In this document: positions 25,076 to 38,488 of the stretch, piece after piece
Layout of the letters: each line of letters begins with the position of its first letter
Position numbering within the stretch: the stretch's first letter is position 1
NCBI GenBank assembly: GCA_029851415.1
Contig: CM056741.1
Coordinates: 176,001,021-176,065,020 of the forward strand
Length of the DNA: 64,000 bases
Reading direction: 5' to 3'
Source: Eretmocerus hayati
Taxonomy: Eukaryota; Arthropoda; Insecta; Hymenoptera; Aphelinidae
Position numbers and translations under genes: made by a program
Notes under the pieces: generated by a model
What the model was told of the DNA's origin: nothing
The model's database searches: none
The model's input: only the letters and a program-made list of their open reading frames with translations

Positions 25076-25577
25076 TATCAGTACTACCTATGTATGCGGT
25101 ATGCAAACAAATGACAAGAGGATTCATTAAAAAAAAGTTCACTTTCCGCTGTACAAATTGTGCTAAAAGCAGCAGACTAATCTGCCACTGAAAAGTGCTC
25201 ATTCGCTTTCTTACTTTGGTATTTTTTTTCTCTCCCCCATAATCTCTACTTTTATTCTCGCAAATCCAAACATTTTTTCATGCATATGAAATATGTAAGC
25301 GCGAATAATGAACAGTAACGTATTCACTTTTTTTTTATATATTTATAATACTTGTTATTTGAATTGTTCAGCAGAAATTTGGTTATCATACCCAAGTTTT
25401 GATTATAATCGTAAAATGTGGTCACATAGTGGTTGGTATGTGTAAAGTATATTCATTTCGTCGTCGTAGCCATGCACATGTGTATGAATAAATAACTTGT
25501 GGTTATGCAAAAAAGCGAAATGGATTTTTCTCCTCGCGGCTTTTCACTTTGGCTTTTCTGCGTTAGATATATATATA

Positions 25578-25601
25578 TGTGTGCGTGTGTGTGTGTGTGT
25601 G
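25578..25601. repeat. (GT)n microsatellite, short
   Basis: About ten GT units with one GC interruption, after a short TA run. Confidence 0.85.
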
Positions 25602-27949
25602 TTTACGCCCATCTCATCTCATCTTGTCTCATCTCTGGTAGCATATATCGTGTGTAGTAGTGGTAAGCTTTCGGCATATTTTCATTCCCGAGCTCAAATT
25701 TTTTTGACGTTTGAAATTATGCAGATTTGCTGCGTAGTAAATTCCGAGGTAGATCCGGTAGCTAGATTTTGTGCATTTCAAACAGGCTTGCTTGATGATG
25801 CTTCATTGACTCAAAGACAACTTTCTCGTTATAAAATGTGGTCGAGGATGTACTAAATACAAGTTCTAAATTTTAACTAGTTCATTGACAAAGGTGAACC
25901 GAGTGATTTTTTGAATCTTACATTCTTTTGCAAAATTTGTATGAATGTATTTTTTTAGATACTTCACACTGTATAGTACAACGAAAAATTTACATTCAAT
26001 GCGCCTGAGTGCAGTTGAAAAATTTTTGTGATTTTTATTTATCATGATTTTTTTTCGTCTAGTTTGTGTTAATTTCATATATTTTTGAAAGATCTACCTC
26101 AGATAGAAACACTGATCTTCTCGTATTAGTAATATCTCACCTCGAAGAAAAAAATACTGATTTCTACAAGATTGAAGGATAAAAAAAATGTCATCAAAAT
26201 GACAATTCAACCAAGTTTTACTTTAGCTGCGCGCAACCACAACCATTACTCTAAAAGGTTCCAATTTCTCGCAATCCTTTGAACATTTTCCTGTCCACGC
26301 ATGCGTTTGCACAATTGCTAAATTGGCCAAATATCAACTTCAGCGCTTTAAAAAAGAATATCTGTGAATACAAACAGTGTGCAACGAAAACAAAACGTAC
26401 CAATTTCTTTTTGTCCTGAAAAAGTAATTGTATACACAATACTGTCAGTTTCCATTATTTCAGAGATCTGATAACACACAGCTGACGCTCAAGCCTCTGA
26501 TAGATATTCAAATGACAGATTTTTCTATTACCCAGAATTCTCTCTCGATAGTTTTAACTGTGCGTTAGCCAGCTCATTCTTCCGACCACTGCATTTCCAA
26601 TAAACACACAAAATTCTCGCACGATCGACAATACATTGCTCTTTTACATAAAATTCGTATATGTCAAAGTCATGACGTCCACACTATATAGTATCATACT
26701 TCCGATTATCCGGAAGTTCCTTGCGCACATTGTATACCAAAAGCAGCTCTGTATGTATACCAGCAGCAATGTATGTAGATATATTTGCCTATTAAAATGC
26801 ATATAGGTATGAGACTGAATGTAAAGTGGTGGTCGGTGCATCGACCCACGATTACCTTATATACCCATGCATCAATAAATATCTTTTGTAATATCGTAGA
26901 ACGAGCAGTGCTCTTGAAAGCATTCTATACATGACTACTTATATTAGTACTTATAAGTACTGTAGACATATATGTCTACTAGAAATGAAATTTTTGGATG
27001 TATGATTCCATCCACAAAACAGTGCAGTGCTGATTTTGACGTGTTCAATATTAAGTACCTTTTCTCAATTGGACATTTATTGATTGACCTGTGGTTGCAT
27101 AAATTTAATGTTGGTTGCAACTTATTTGTTGCAATTTTTTGTCCATAGTGATCGGAAAACGTGCCGTGGGAGTGAACATTTTCACGCATATTTGCGACTC
27201 AAAAGTAGTTCTATTATCATCATAAGTACTACTATCATACGAAAAAGTGGGCTCATATTTATTAGCTGAAAGGTGACAACAAATTCAGAAAATATAGCGA
27301 TTTATTGGGAAATGAACTCATTGAGTTAGTGTCAGAATCACAAGTCCTGGAAAACTTCAAAACATACAAAATTTGCCAGTGACATGATTACTTCAATACG
27401 TTTGCTGCAACAGGACCCACCGGTAGGTCCCGGCATTTTTCAACTTTCAATCTTCACCAATACGCAATGGCTCGAAAAGTATATTTCATAGGAATCTTTC
27501 GTGGTAATTTACTTTGCCAAAAACACAACACAGTTAATAAGCAAAAAATAGTTTTCACTCATACAGATTCACTTGGTCAAACTGTTGGAGTCTGGTTCGT
27601 GACCTAAATAAAATCACGAAAAACAGGCCTCGCAACTTGTTTCTCATCAAATATTGTGATCAGCATAGTAGAATTTGTGATGTATGAAATTAAAAAAAGA
27701 TAATGAGTGTTGCTATTTATGAAGCTAAATTCAAGCTGATTTTCTTATGTTATCTAAAACTTGCGAAATTGTTCCAAGGATAGCCTAATTCTGATGTAAC
27801 TTTGGTAAATCTAGTTTCAGATTGTCAGAATTACATTGTTGATTTTAAGACTATTTCTTGACAATGGCATCAGCATGCATTTTCACTGAATCTGATTATT
27901 TCCGAATATTTTATGCCCACGACGGCTGTAGTGTTTCATCGCGCCCTTA

Positions 27950-27970
27950 TTTTTTTTTTTTTTTTTTTTT
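27950..27970. repeat. Poly-T tract
   Basis: About twenty consecutive T. An A-run follows near 28018, so this could be a decayed retroposon tail, but no body was identified. Confidence 0.85.
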
Positions 27971-30900
27971 CTTAAACGATAAATACTTGACTTATCGATT
28001 AAGTTAACTTCTAATTAAAAAAAAAAACATTCTCATTCCAGACTTATCTTTTCTTCTTTCATCAGACCACAAACATAATACTCTCTCAAATCAACGTTTA
28101 CCTCTATGAACTTCCACGAGGTAATATAACCATATTGAGCATTCCACAAAAAATCAGTGTTCTCTGAAATTTCAAATCTGTTTCAAAGCTCAAATCTACG
28201 AAAATTCCTGTCACAACTACATCGCGCATACATATCTGACAGCAGTGTCAACGGTACAACTTGCAACCCTGGATAATATATAAAGCTTCTCATATATGCA
28301 GAACTCGCTTGCAAAAGCCCGTGCACCGCCGTTGTTGAGAAACATATATATATATATGCCTTATTACGAATTCAAGACGCGCAAAACTCTCTCTCTCTCT
28401 CTGTCTTCCCTTTTGTCTTATATCCACGTATACTGCGAGTTTACCTTATATTACCATCGCTAAGATAGTCGAGGCGCCACCGCCGCCGCCCCGCCTTAGA
28501 CATATACCATATTATTGCATATGTTTAAGAAGCTATATATGCGAGAAGTGTATATTTAGCACTCGCTGGATTACACCTAGCACGAGACAGACGTGATTTT
28601 CCGGTTATTCGAGATATTTTTAGATCAAGAAATTGCCCCCAGGGCTCGGTGATTTCAAGTTATATTCCATAAGGCATGATACGCATGAATTGTGAAGAAC
28701 GATATCGTGACAGACTAGACAGGTATTATTCGATATTACCTGAGTTGAGTGCATGATCAGATCGCTTGTTATTAGTGAAGAAAAAAACATGCTCGTTATT
28801 CAGGGTAATTATATCTGGTAACTTGAATTATTTCTTTTTGGGGAGTTTAAAGAAACTTGTCTCATGAAAAAAGTGTCGCGAGGGACAACGAGATTATGTC
28901 GACAAGTATGAGGTAGTTTACTTATGAGAGTGGTTTGATTTCTTGAGCGATGGTATAGTTTTTAGTTTTATCGATTATTTTACATCAATGATGAAACGTG
29001 ATAATTACTATAGATTGAAAGTCAAGGTTCGCGTACGTTCAAAAGGTCGACGAGAAGTCCAAGTTCAATTGATTTGTGTAGAGATTCTTTTTTTTTTTAC
29101 TTCGTTACTCTTATACCTAAAGACTAAAAATGTTGTTTGGAGGAACTACGACCGACCTTGGACATTTTCTTGAACTAGTTACTAATAAATAGTATAAAAA
29201 AAAAAAAAGATGGAAGGCCTGTTGTGAATCGTCGTTACAGTTTACATCCATTCAGCCAATCTTTTCGAAATGTGATAAGAAAACAGATTCTATTGTCTAA
29301 TCCGGTTTATTCTTATCCTTCGGAAATTTTTCCCTTTAAAAACTACCATCTCAGAGGTTCTCCAATTAGTATCTTGAATAGGATCCCAAGAATACCAACG
29401 TTGAAGAAAATGTTTCATCACGGCTCGTCTTGCTCATTCATTTACCGAGACGTCAAATTTCTTCCCGAACAGGGTATTTGTGTTTCATTCAAGACATTTC
29501 TTGAAGGGCTCTCAAGAGTTCTTCCAACTCTGGTAGCATAATGTGGCTTCCAAATTGAGTTTTTCATCTTGAGAAAATTACTTATTCAACAGTCCACTGG
29601 TTTTCATTCTGTATTTCAAGGGAGGTAATTTAAAGTTGAAATTGAAGTAAATTGACAAACTTCCGAATTATATAATGCATAAAGAGAGTGACACAAAAGG
29701 AACATCGAATCGAATTTTAACTTTCATGCTCGTGTTAATCGTCTGTGCGGTGTTGTCAACTTGCTCGTAACTTGTTCAGGATTTAATTTTGCATTGTGAA
29801 ATTTTCTTCTCACAATTATAATGAAAAAATTTCGATGCCATTTTCATTGAAGCTCGATTATTTTGTGCCTCAGGATTTTGAAACAGGAATATTGAGATGA
29901 AATTTTCTATGATAATGCAATTCTGAAACCAAGAAAGCCATATCATGATGATGATGATTAATGCAATTGTGATATCGATTTGAAGGTTGCGATTTTACGA
30001 TTGATCGATTCAGAATGTATTCTGATCATCCAATTCTCATGTAAAGATTTTTTCCAAATTTTGATATTTAGACGATAGATACCCCGATGGTGGAAAATTT
30101 TTTTGGTGCACTATCAACAGGAGGTCACTTTGGAACACCCATGCTACGATCAAAAATTCATTTTTAGATTCTGTATTCGAGGTTTTTCGCCTTTGTCTCG
30201 GCCTTTGTCCTGTAGGATTAATGTTTTTCATACATTGGTTTTGCTGTAGTGGCTACCAAATCGAATTATTGTCAGTTTAAGGGAAGCTAGGAAGTGTGTT
30301 AGGAAAATTGCCATTTTGATGATATTTTCTTTATGTAATAGACTTGAAGTTGATCAGATAGCCGTAATAGTCTTTCTCAAGTGCGAAAACCGTTCTTCTC
30401 ATTGTTTTTCCGTACCACGCGTGGAAGTAATTGTTTTCGAAATCATGTGCGTAAGATAGTGCGTAAGGAACATTTTTCAGTGTGTAAAGCATTAACTTTA
30501 CGCACATTGATTTCAAAAAATATAAGGATACGCAAGGACTTCGATACTTTACGCACTAGTCGAAATTTCACTCATAAAGTTTCCAAATTTCAGTCAGTAA
30601 TAACAAACTGTTCGAAACAAATGTTGAACTTTCTTGGACTCCTCGTATAACTATCGTATACTGCAATTGATCGTTCCATGACTAATATAATTCTTTCTGG
30701 ATCAAAGTGGCATTCAACTAAAACCCAGTATCCAAAATTGTATCTACTTAAAACCTTCAAAAAAGATGAACGTTTCAATTTCAATGCATTTTGTACAATT
30801 TATAAAATTTCCAACAATGAATGAGTTCAACAATTAAGCTATCATCAATAAATACACAAACCATCTGTCGAGATCATCGTTTCCAAACTCTTACTCTATA

Positions 30901-31662
30901 ATATTCAATCGCTCGATTCTCTCCAGCCGTGACTGAATCAAACAAACGAATGAACATTATGCGTTTACGGATATATCCAGCGACGACGAGAAAGTCAATT
31001 GAATAAGATATGAAGGTCTCGAGCCGTTTCAATCTCCCAGAGTCAAGAAGAAGAGTGAATACAGAGATTCTGAAGAGGGTTTCTTCTTTTAGAATATGGA
31101 TAACATTGCTATAGGTATGTGCATCAGAGTATTATCACAGAGAATCGCGCGAATAAGCGTCTTACAAACATTTTCCTCTCTCTTTGAGATCCTGCCGCAT
31201 CAATGTAAGTATGTACGACGACCACAAAAAAAAGATTATGCAATTGTGAAGGTTTCAATGTATGTACTTTGTTGTGTACCTATCGGTTCTATTCAGGATG
31301 ATTTAGCTCATTTCTTGACTCTTGCATCATTTTCATTTCAACTTTATTCGGTTTATAAAGCGCTCATAGATCAACTGATATAAAAATCCCACGTGATTCA
31401 TGAGTCGAAGATTCTCGACATTCGTCATAAGTTATTGAATGAGTTTTTTTACATTCTTGTGATATGCACTTTCAAAAGGATTACGGAATCTTCAATTCAG
31501 TCTTGAGATCATCTTCCAATAAACCGTTTGAACATCTTTGCTGCGTTTTAGTAAAGTAACCTGTTGTTTGTATTTTACATTTTTTGTACCTACTTTTACG
31601 ACCAATTTGTAAAAGAGCCAACCTTTACCTCTGAGAGATAAAATCTAACAGTATAATTTCAG

Positions 31663-31776
31663 CGCATCGATGGAGTATGATAACTCGTGTGACATTATCA
31701 TGAATATATTACTCAGAGTGTACCACCAGAATGACGTCATGCAACAATTCCTCAATGTCAATATAAATAATAAATT
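31663..31776 (+). CDS. Candidate internal exon (37 codons), unrecognised protein
   Basis: Preceded by TATAATTTCAG and followed by a consensus GTGAGT donor. One frame is open across the 114 nt (phase: one base, 37 codons, two bases): ASMEYDNSCDIIMNILLRVY...FLNVNINNK. The sequence looks helical and protein-like. No partner exon with matching phase was identified, and I do not recognise a family. It could belong to the gene starting at 9382 or be a chance match. Confidence 0.3.
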
Positions 31777-34306
31777 GTGAGTTCTTTGGTCATCAGGTCA
31801 CACAGTAACATTGAACCGCATATAACTTTTCACTTTCACGTGACATGCTATATTTCAATTTTCTGAGCAATTTTTAAATCGTATGGAAAATCATTCATCA
31901 TTTTCTGCGTATAACATCCCTGTTAGAAAAAAAGCAACTTTATAAATACATTATTATTCCGATTATGATCATGTATGACAGTTTACTAAAAGTTGTGAGT
32001 GTGTTTTTCTGTTATCAGTCGACATTGACACGATTCTCTCTTCTTACTATGTATTTTTCTATTTTAAAATTTATTCCACAATATGAATTATGATTCTGGT
32101 ATCAAAGTCAATTATGAAATGCATAAAAAATTCACTGATGTATCAAGAGTAGAGACATTGATTGTCAAGTTGATAGTGAAAATAAAATTCTACAAAAAAA
32201 AACAGAAAAAATGAAATTCCTAAAAATAACTTCAACGCAATGGTATCGAAGTGGAAAATCTAGGGTCGACCCAAATACCCACGAGATTTGCGCGCGTCAA
32301 AGCGAGACCTATCTCTCTCTTTTCACCAGAAGAACAAAGCAAAGAAAGAATAATAATCTGACTTCCTTTCTTTCTTTTTCCTTGTCGCGAGATACATACC
32401 TATTTTTGAAGCTTGAATCTTGCAACTGCGGAAAGCTTGAACATCAGTAGGAGAATCTTCTCTTGAAAAATGTAAGGTTTTCACCTAGGGCAAACAAGCG
32501 CCCAACGCGCAAAGAGCGAGTGGCTCTCTTGATACTACATATACGAGTGCATCGATCCTAGAAAGAGAAAACAACAGCTTGTCAACGACGACGATATCTG
32601 TCGAGATGACTTCTTGGCCTGACGTAGTATAATGGAAAATCACCAGGTGCTGATATCTACTCTACTCTGTTCCATTACTCTGAAGCAAGTTTTGATAGTC
32701 TTAAATGTATTGTGTGATAGATGGAGGTCGTTGAATGTACGGCAATGCATATGCCATAGTAAGTGAAACTGGTAATCATTTTTCATTGACAATGATAGAA
32801 TCTTTTGGGAATTCATGGTAAGAGGATCGTGTGAGTGATAACTGATTCCACGTCATCCGAATGATGATGATCAAAATGCTCATGTAGTAACACAATTCTA
32901 CATGATCTGTTCATTTCATATTTTCACTATCGGTCGATTTCGACAAATGATGATCAGTATCTAGTGGTGCACAGAACATCCATAATTGTGTATATTCAAT
33001 CCAAATGCAAAATTTCTCTCTAATACAGTACACTGCACAAGAGAGCGATTTTCAGGATCTGCATAAGCTTTTGGTCAAAGTGCGATGATGCGATGAACAT
33101 ATCATAGAGGATAAAGGCCCACACACATCATTCAAATTCATGAACCTTGTTTAGCGGAGCGTAAATAGTCGGTAAAGCGTTTCTGTAGTATCTATGACTA
33201 CGATGAGGTGTAACATGGTTCATTCAGCTTACGTGACCTGTTAAAAGCACTCTAATTCACCACTGCAAAAGCGTCCATATTATACATACATAGTCGTACC
33301 AGGTGTGCATCTGGGAAGTCCATCGATTTCCCACACTTTTGTTAGTATATGTATGTACATACAAAATTGCTTACACTATAAAGCGTGCAAATACCCTGGA
33401 ATTGGAGTAAACTTGCTTCAAGCAATTTCCCATCTCAAGCTTCTCTACAATGTCAGATACAAATCTTTGGGATGCTTCTCTGGCTGATTCTCTGGATTCC
33501 TGATATGCTTCATTGTCTTTGAAAATTGATTGTATTGCACATCTTAGAGCGAAGTCTTTGATGCAATTGTAGAGAAGTATTTTACACGTGGAAGTGAGAT
33601 TGATTGTGATATTTAGTATTTAGAGCTGATTGGCGAGTTTATATGTAGAAGTGACAGTGGTGGTATTCAGGATTGTTACACCAAGAGCAATGAAGAAAAA
33701 TATTTCGTCGAACATAATTTGTGGCATCAAATCCAGAAGCCCTGGCTCTCATCTTGGGTACTTTAGATAAAGTTTTCTACAATTTTTTGGTTTCTTATCT
33801 CGTGTCTGACGTCAGAATTACTCGCAGGCTTCTGAATCAATGTCGACACTGTTAACAATTTCAATAAGCACACTAAAATACTGTTTTCGTTTGTTTGATG
33901 TATTCCTGAAGAATTCATTCACTTTGTTTTGGAGCTGGTGGTGTAAGTTAATCGTGCTACAGAGATTCTCAAGGAGCTCGTATTCTCCTTCAAGATTTTA
34001 CAACATCCAAGAGATGTCAGAGTGTTTACCACATCTAAAAATTAGGGAGATCAAGGAATTTTTAGGGAATGTTGTGCATACTACTCGAAATCATGAAATC
34101 CTAAATCATGGAAATTTTTCAAGATCACCTCATTAAAGTTAGTCTCACATTATTCTTGCCACCACATGTTTGATCAATCTTTTCGATCCCCAGAAATCAA
34201 TGTGACATGATTTATGTTGTGATGAAAGGTTTCTTTGGAATTGAGTTGAAATCAGCATATGATCATGAATCTTGAAGAATCATCTTCTAAATCATAAAGG
34301 ATAAAG
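31777..34306. other. Non-coding stretch
   Basis: AT-rich. Open frames under 100 codons without motifs or splice support, no inverted repeats noted. Confidence 0.45.
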
Positions 34307-34359
34307 CTGATAAGTCGGGTGGGCCGAAAAATGAATTTTTTTGAGAATCGATACGGGCT

Positions 34360-35217
34360 AGTGCGCAAAAGTTAAGTTTCTACATGTAGATGTAAACAAA
34401 ATTTTGCTGGACGCTGAGAAATGAGATTTTAGGTCCCAGCAAGAGCCATCAAGCTTTTATCAAAATTAACGCAGGTTTAAATGGGAATGTGCCTAATTCA
34501 GCACTTTTTTCTTCCTAACTATGCTCTCATTTCTGGCGCATCCAAGCATTTTCCAACGTACTTTAGCTCATTTTGAAGCTTATTCAAAACCTACAAAATG
34601 AGCTAAAGTGTGTCCAATTTTGATTAAACCGAGCCAATCTATCTGAACTTTTCCATAGCGAGTTTTGAAAGGAGTGAGGCGGGAGGGGGAAGTCACTTAT
34701 TTTCGGATTTTTCAAAACTAATCACTTTTTAGAAAAATTGAGATAGATTGGCTCGGATTAGTCGAAAATGGACGTACTTTAGCTCATTTTGTAGGTTCTG
34801 GATTAAGCTTGAAGATGAGCTCAAGTACGTTGGAAAATCTTGAGATGCACCAGAAATACAAGCAAAGTTTGAAAGGAGAATCTCCCTATTTTTGGGATTT
34901 TTAATAATGATCACCTTTTGAAAAAATTGAGATAGATTGGCTCGGGTTAGTCAAAATTGGACGTACTTTAGCTTATTTTGTAGGTTTTGGAACAAGCTTT
35001 GAAATGAGCTAAAGTACGTTGAAAAATGCTTGGATGCGCCAGAAATGCAAGCAAAGTTAGGAAGAAAAAAGTTCCGGATTAGGTACATTCCCATTTAAAC
35101 TTGCGTTAATTTTGATAAACGCTTGATAGCTCTTGCTGGGACCTAAAATCTCATTTCTCAGCGTCCAGCAAAATTTTTTCCACATCTATATGTAGAAACA
35201 CAACATTTCCACGCTAG
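34360..35217. repeat. Foldback inserted into the left arm of the 4-kb element
   Basis: Ends CTAGTGCGCAAAAGTTAAG (left) and the complement of CTAGCGTGGAAATGTTGTG (right), with long matching arms (for example GCTGGACGCTGAGAAATGAG near 34410 and its complement near 35145). The uninterrupted right arm of the host joins CGATACG..CT directly to CCCTGGTGG, showing that this piece was added later. It contains three units with the AGCTCATTTT...AAAATGAGCT palindrome (34561-34608, 34777-34830, 34962-35020). Confidence 0.75.
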
Positions 35218-35275
35218 CCCTGGTGGAAAAAACAGCGTAGCAGTACTGGATAGCCAAACTACTGAACGTAAAATG

Positions 35276-35406
35276 ACAGGACTCTACTGTAGTACTACTG
35301 CAGTAGCCTACTGCCGTACTACTGCAGTAGTCTACTGTAGTACTACTGCAGTAGTCTACTGCAGTACTACGACCATAGCCTACTACAGTATTACTATAGT
35401 ATTACG
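35276..35406. repeat. 24-bp tandem array built on the palindrome TACTGCAGTA
   Basis: About four to five copies of a 24-bp unit with alternating TACTGCAGTAG and CTACTG.MGTAC. The mirrored array is at about 38095-38285 in the right arm of the element. In one frame this gives an eight-residue repeat (YCSTTAVV), which is a by-product. Confidence 0.85.
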
Positions 35407-36019
35407 GGGCGTACTACTGGATAATAGTACTGAGCTAGATCTCGATGCTGCGGTCATGTACTTCTGTAGAGAGAATATGGACACATTTATTATGCAGTGT
35501 GAGATGAAAAAAATATCCATGAGAGTGTAGACAAACTAGTGTCATGTTGCTAAGTGCTCTCTATTCATTTTTACGCCATGCTCGTGACGGTAACTTACGG
35601 AACTTTTTGCATCCCACAGTGTATTTATTTATACGTCCATACGCGTCTCGTACGGCAACATTTTTCCTTCACCAGGAAAACCAAACTGGACGGTACGTGC
35701 CTTCGCCCACGTCCAGCTCGGTTTCCCGGAGGAAAAAATGTTTCCAGCACTCGACGCGTAATGTACTATTCGAACGCACATACCGCTGTGCGTGCACACA
35801 CCTACTCATATACGCATGGACCTGTAGCGGCTGGTGGCCCAACCTAAGCTTATGACAGACACTGCGAGCTATCGTCGGCATATTATTCAATATTATTTAG
35901 TCGGCAGGCATGGGCAGGCATCAGCTGGCTCATTCGTTCTGCTCCTTGTTTGTACCGAAAATATGTTGAGCTTTTTTTCAACTGTGATAAATGAGAAATA
36001 ATAAAAAAGTCAAGAACTC

Positions 36020-36349
36020 ACCAGGAGAGTGTTTCAGATCCGGATCACGGATTTGGCTAAAACTCTGGGAATAGTCTCCTTTTAGCACCAAAAGATGAAA
36101 CCCAAATTTATAGACCCTAACGCTCAAGCGTTTTTGAGCTACAGCCAATAACATTAGCATTGCCCATATAGGCCAATGTTAAAAATCATACATATAGGTA
36201 TACCTGCAATGCTAATGTCCATGGCTGTAGCTCGGAAACGCTTGAGCGTTAGGGTCTATAATTTTGGGTTTCATCCTTTGGTGCTAAAAGGAGCCTATTT
36301 CCAAAGTTTCAGCCAAATCCGTGACCCGGATCTGAAACACTCTCCTGGT
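36020..36349. repeat. 330-bp foldback in the element's spacer
   Basis: Left ACCAGGAGAGTGTTTCAGAT mirrors right ATCTGAAACACTCTCCTGGT, with arms of about 150 bp meeting near 36185 (CATTAGCATTGC against GCAATGCTAATG). Highly similar arms. Just outside, 36360-36436 has a short open stretch ending in a stop (KLVSIDDKDLKKAL...), not recognised. Confidence 0.85.
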
Positions 36350-36908
36350 CAAATGGCAAACTAGTGAGCATAGATGATAAGGATTTGAAAAAAGCTCTTA
36401 GTGAAGTGTTCAGCAATGTCAAAAAATGGAAATGAACACCTGAACATTGAATACTGGAAACTTCTTCGAGCACATCAAGCTACCTCCGGCTAGGCTTATT
36501 CGACAGTGGAAAAATGTAATTTTATTTGTTCATCCTTTTCACTCTTAATCACCAAATTAGTGTAAGTTACCAAATGAGTATAAGTTATTCTGCTGGCATT
36601 CACATGAATAGTTGGTATCAATATGATTTTAAAGAATTTCTTGTCACAGTGAATAAAGTTTATGAGTTTTGTTCACTTCTGAAATATCATATTAAAAAAA
36701 AAACCAAAGTCTGTTCAATTTCTGATGGCTGACCCTCGTAGTTCCTGTGATTTCAACACGCTCAGGTGTTGGATCATGTTCCAAAAAAGATTATGTATTG
36801 CTGAAGATTCTTTTATATGTTCCTGAGACATGCTTAATCACCCAAGAAATTTATAAAGGAACAATACTCTGCTTTTAACGATTCATATAGATGAATGACT
36901 CTTTTGAG

Positions 36909-37700
36909 ACCTCCCATGATTGACCTCATTCAACAACAAATGGTTGTTCGTGGTGTCAGGTTTTTGATCAGAAGCCAACACCAAGATTACCATTTGTGAA
37001 TGAAGTGATGTAATGGAGCTTGTTAGCAGAATTGTGTGATGATTTGTTGTTAGATTTCTCAATGTCGAGCTCAGATACTCATTGTCATATTCCTCACTCT
37101 TTGATATGCTCTGGGAATTTGCACATAGTGCGATATTCTACAAATAAGTAGAATCCATCTAAGGATGTAAGTCTGTAAGGAAGTGTAAGATCATGATTCT
37201 GCATCTGTTGTTGCAGTCAGTTGCATGTTTTGCTTTGGATACATGCACATTAGCAGCAATATCTCATCACATTTTCATGATACTTTCACTGCAGACTGGG
37301 TGTGGGATGTATATCCGCAGCAATAGTACCATGAAAATGTGATGAGATATTGCTGCTAATGTGCATGTATCCAAAGCAAAACATGCAACCGACTGCAACA
37401 ACAGATGCAGAATCATGATCTTACACTTTCTTACAGACTCACAACCTTAGATGAATTCTACTCATTTGTAGAATATCAAACTAAGTGCGAATTCTCAGAA
37501 TATATCAAAGAGCGAAGAATATAACAATGAGTCTCCGAGCACAAAATTGAGGAATTTAATAACAAATCAATACACAATTCTGCTAATAAGTTCCCCGACA
37601 TCACGTCATTCACAAATATTAATCTTGGCGTTGGCTTGTGATCAAAAACCTGACACCACAAACGACCAATTGGTGTTGAATGAGGACAGTTATGAGAGGT
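36909..37700. repeat. 792-bp foldback in the element's spacer
   Basis: Left ACCTCCCATGATTGACCTCA mirrors the right end at 37700. Inner arms are very similar (for example GATATTGCTGCTAATGTGC near 37355 against its complement near 37250) around a loop near 37300. Confidence 0.8.
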
Positions 37701-38488
37701 AACTATATGATGTTCACTAAGTACTCAAATGATCGCCTTTTTCCCAAATCACATTTTCTTCATTGCGCGCTGCATAACTACGCCCCCATCCTGTTCAAGA
37801 GTAAAAGTAAATAAAGCAGTTCAGCTGATGATAGCAGACAACAGCCAGCTGATGCTGAGCTGAACCTGTCATTTTCCTCTTTGGCTCCAGAAGTACACAC
37901 ATCAGCGAGATCTAGCTCAGTACTGTTATGCACAAGTCACAATTGTTTGTCCGTACTCTAATGGATATTTTATTCGTCTCGCGCTGCATATTCAATGTCT
38001 CCATCCTCCCTAGAATCGGGAGTAGAATCGGGGATTCGTTGATATTATACAAGTGACCGCAGCATCGAGATCTAGCTCAGTACTATTATCCAGTAGTACG
38101 CCCCGTAATACTATAGTAATACTATAGTACGCTACGGTCGTACTACTGTAGTAGGCTACTGTCGTATTACTGCAGTAGACTACGGTCGTACTACTGCAGT
38201 AGGCTACTGCAGTAGTACTACAGTACGCTACTACAGTAGTACGGTCAGCCAGGCAGTAGACTACTGTAGTAATACTGCAGTACTACGATGTTTTTTCCAC
38301 CAGGGAGGGCGTATCGATTTTCGAAAAAAGCCCTTTTTCGGCCCAACCTACTGATAAGGAATCCATCGATAACAAGTACCCTGGGAAACTGATGGTATCG
38401 GATCGATCTCAACTCATATTCCATTTGTATTTGTTCGCTCTGATTGAGGTCATCTCTTGGCGTTTGAGCCTCTAAATCTGGCACGATA

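Larger units (their letters stand above)
25078..31662. other. Non-coding stretch with simple repeats
   Basis: Long AT-rich DNA. Contains a GT-rich run at 25578-25601, poly-T at 27950-27970, a CT run near 28390 and a short GC-rich block near 28465-28495. Frames of about 105-120 codons at 25497-25856 and 29224-29541 have no motif, splice or context support. Consistent with intron or intergenic DNA. Confidence 0.5.
34315..38350. mobile_element. 4.0-kb composite element with perfect 8-bp target-site duplication
   Basis: Ends TCGGGTGGGCCGAAAAATG (left) and the complement of TAGGTTGGGCCGAAAAAGG (right). The element is flanked on both sides by the identical octamer CTGATAAG (34307-34314 and 38351-38358). 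An 8-bp duplication is characteristic of hAT (and some P-type) transposons. Its arms are long: the right arm 38054-38350 pairs with the left arm 34315-34359 plus 35218-35456. The left arm is split by a separate foldback at 34360-35217. The 2.6-kb spacer holds two more foldbacks (36020-36349 and 36909-37700). No transposase frame of useful length is present. Confidence 0.85.

Noticed and set aside
25497..25856. 119-codon frame with a signal-peptide-like start
   Set aside because: It crosses a GT microsatellite (Val/Cys run) and has no motif; likely chance.
35276..35406. CRISPR-like array (regular short repeats)
   Set aside because: Units are contiguous, with no unique spacers, and they are palindromic satellite DNA in a eukaryotic element.
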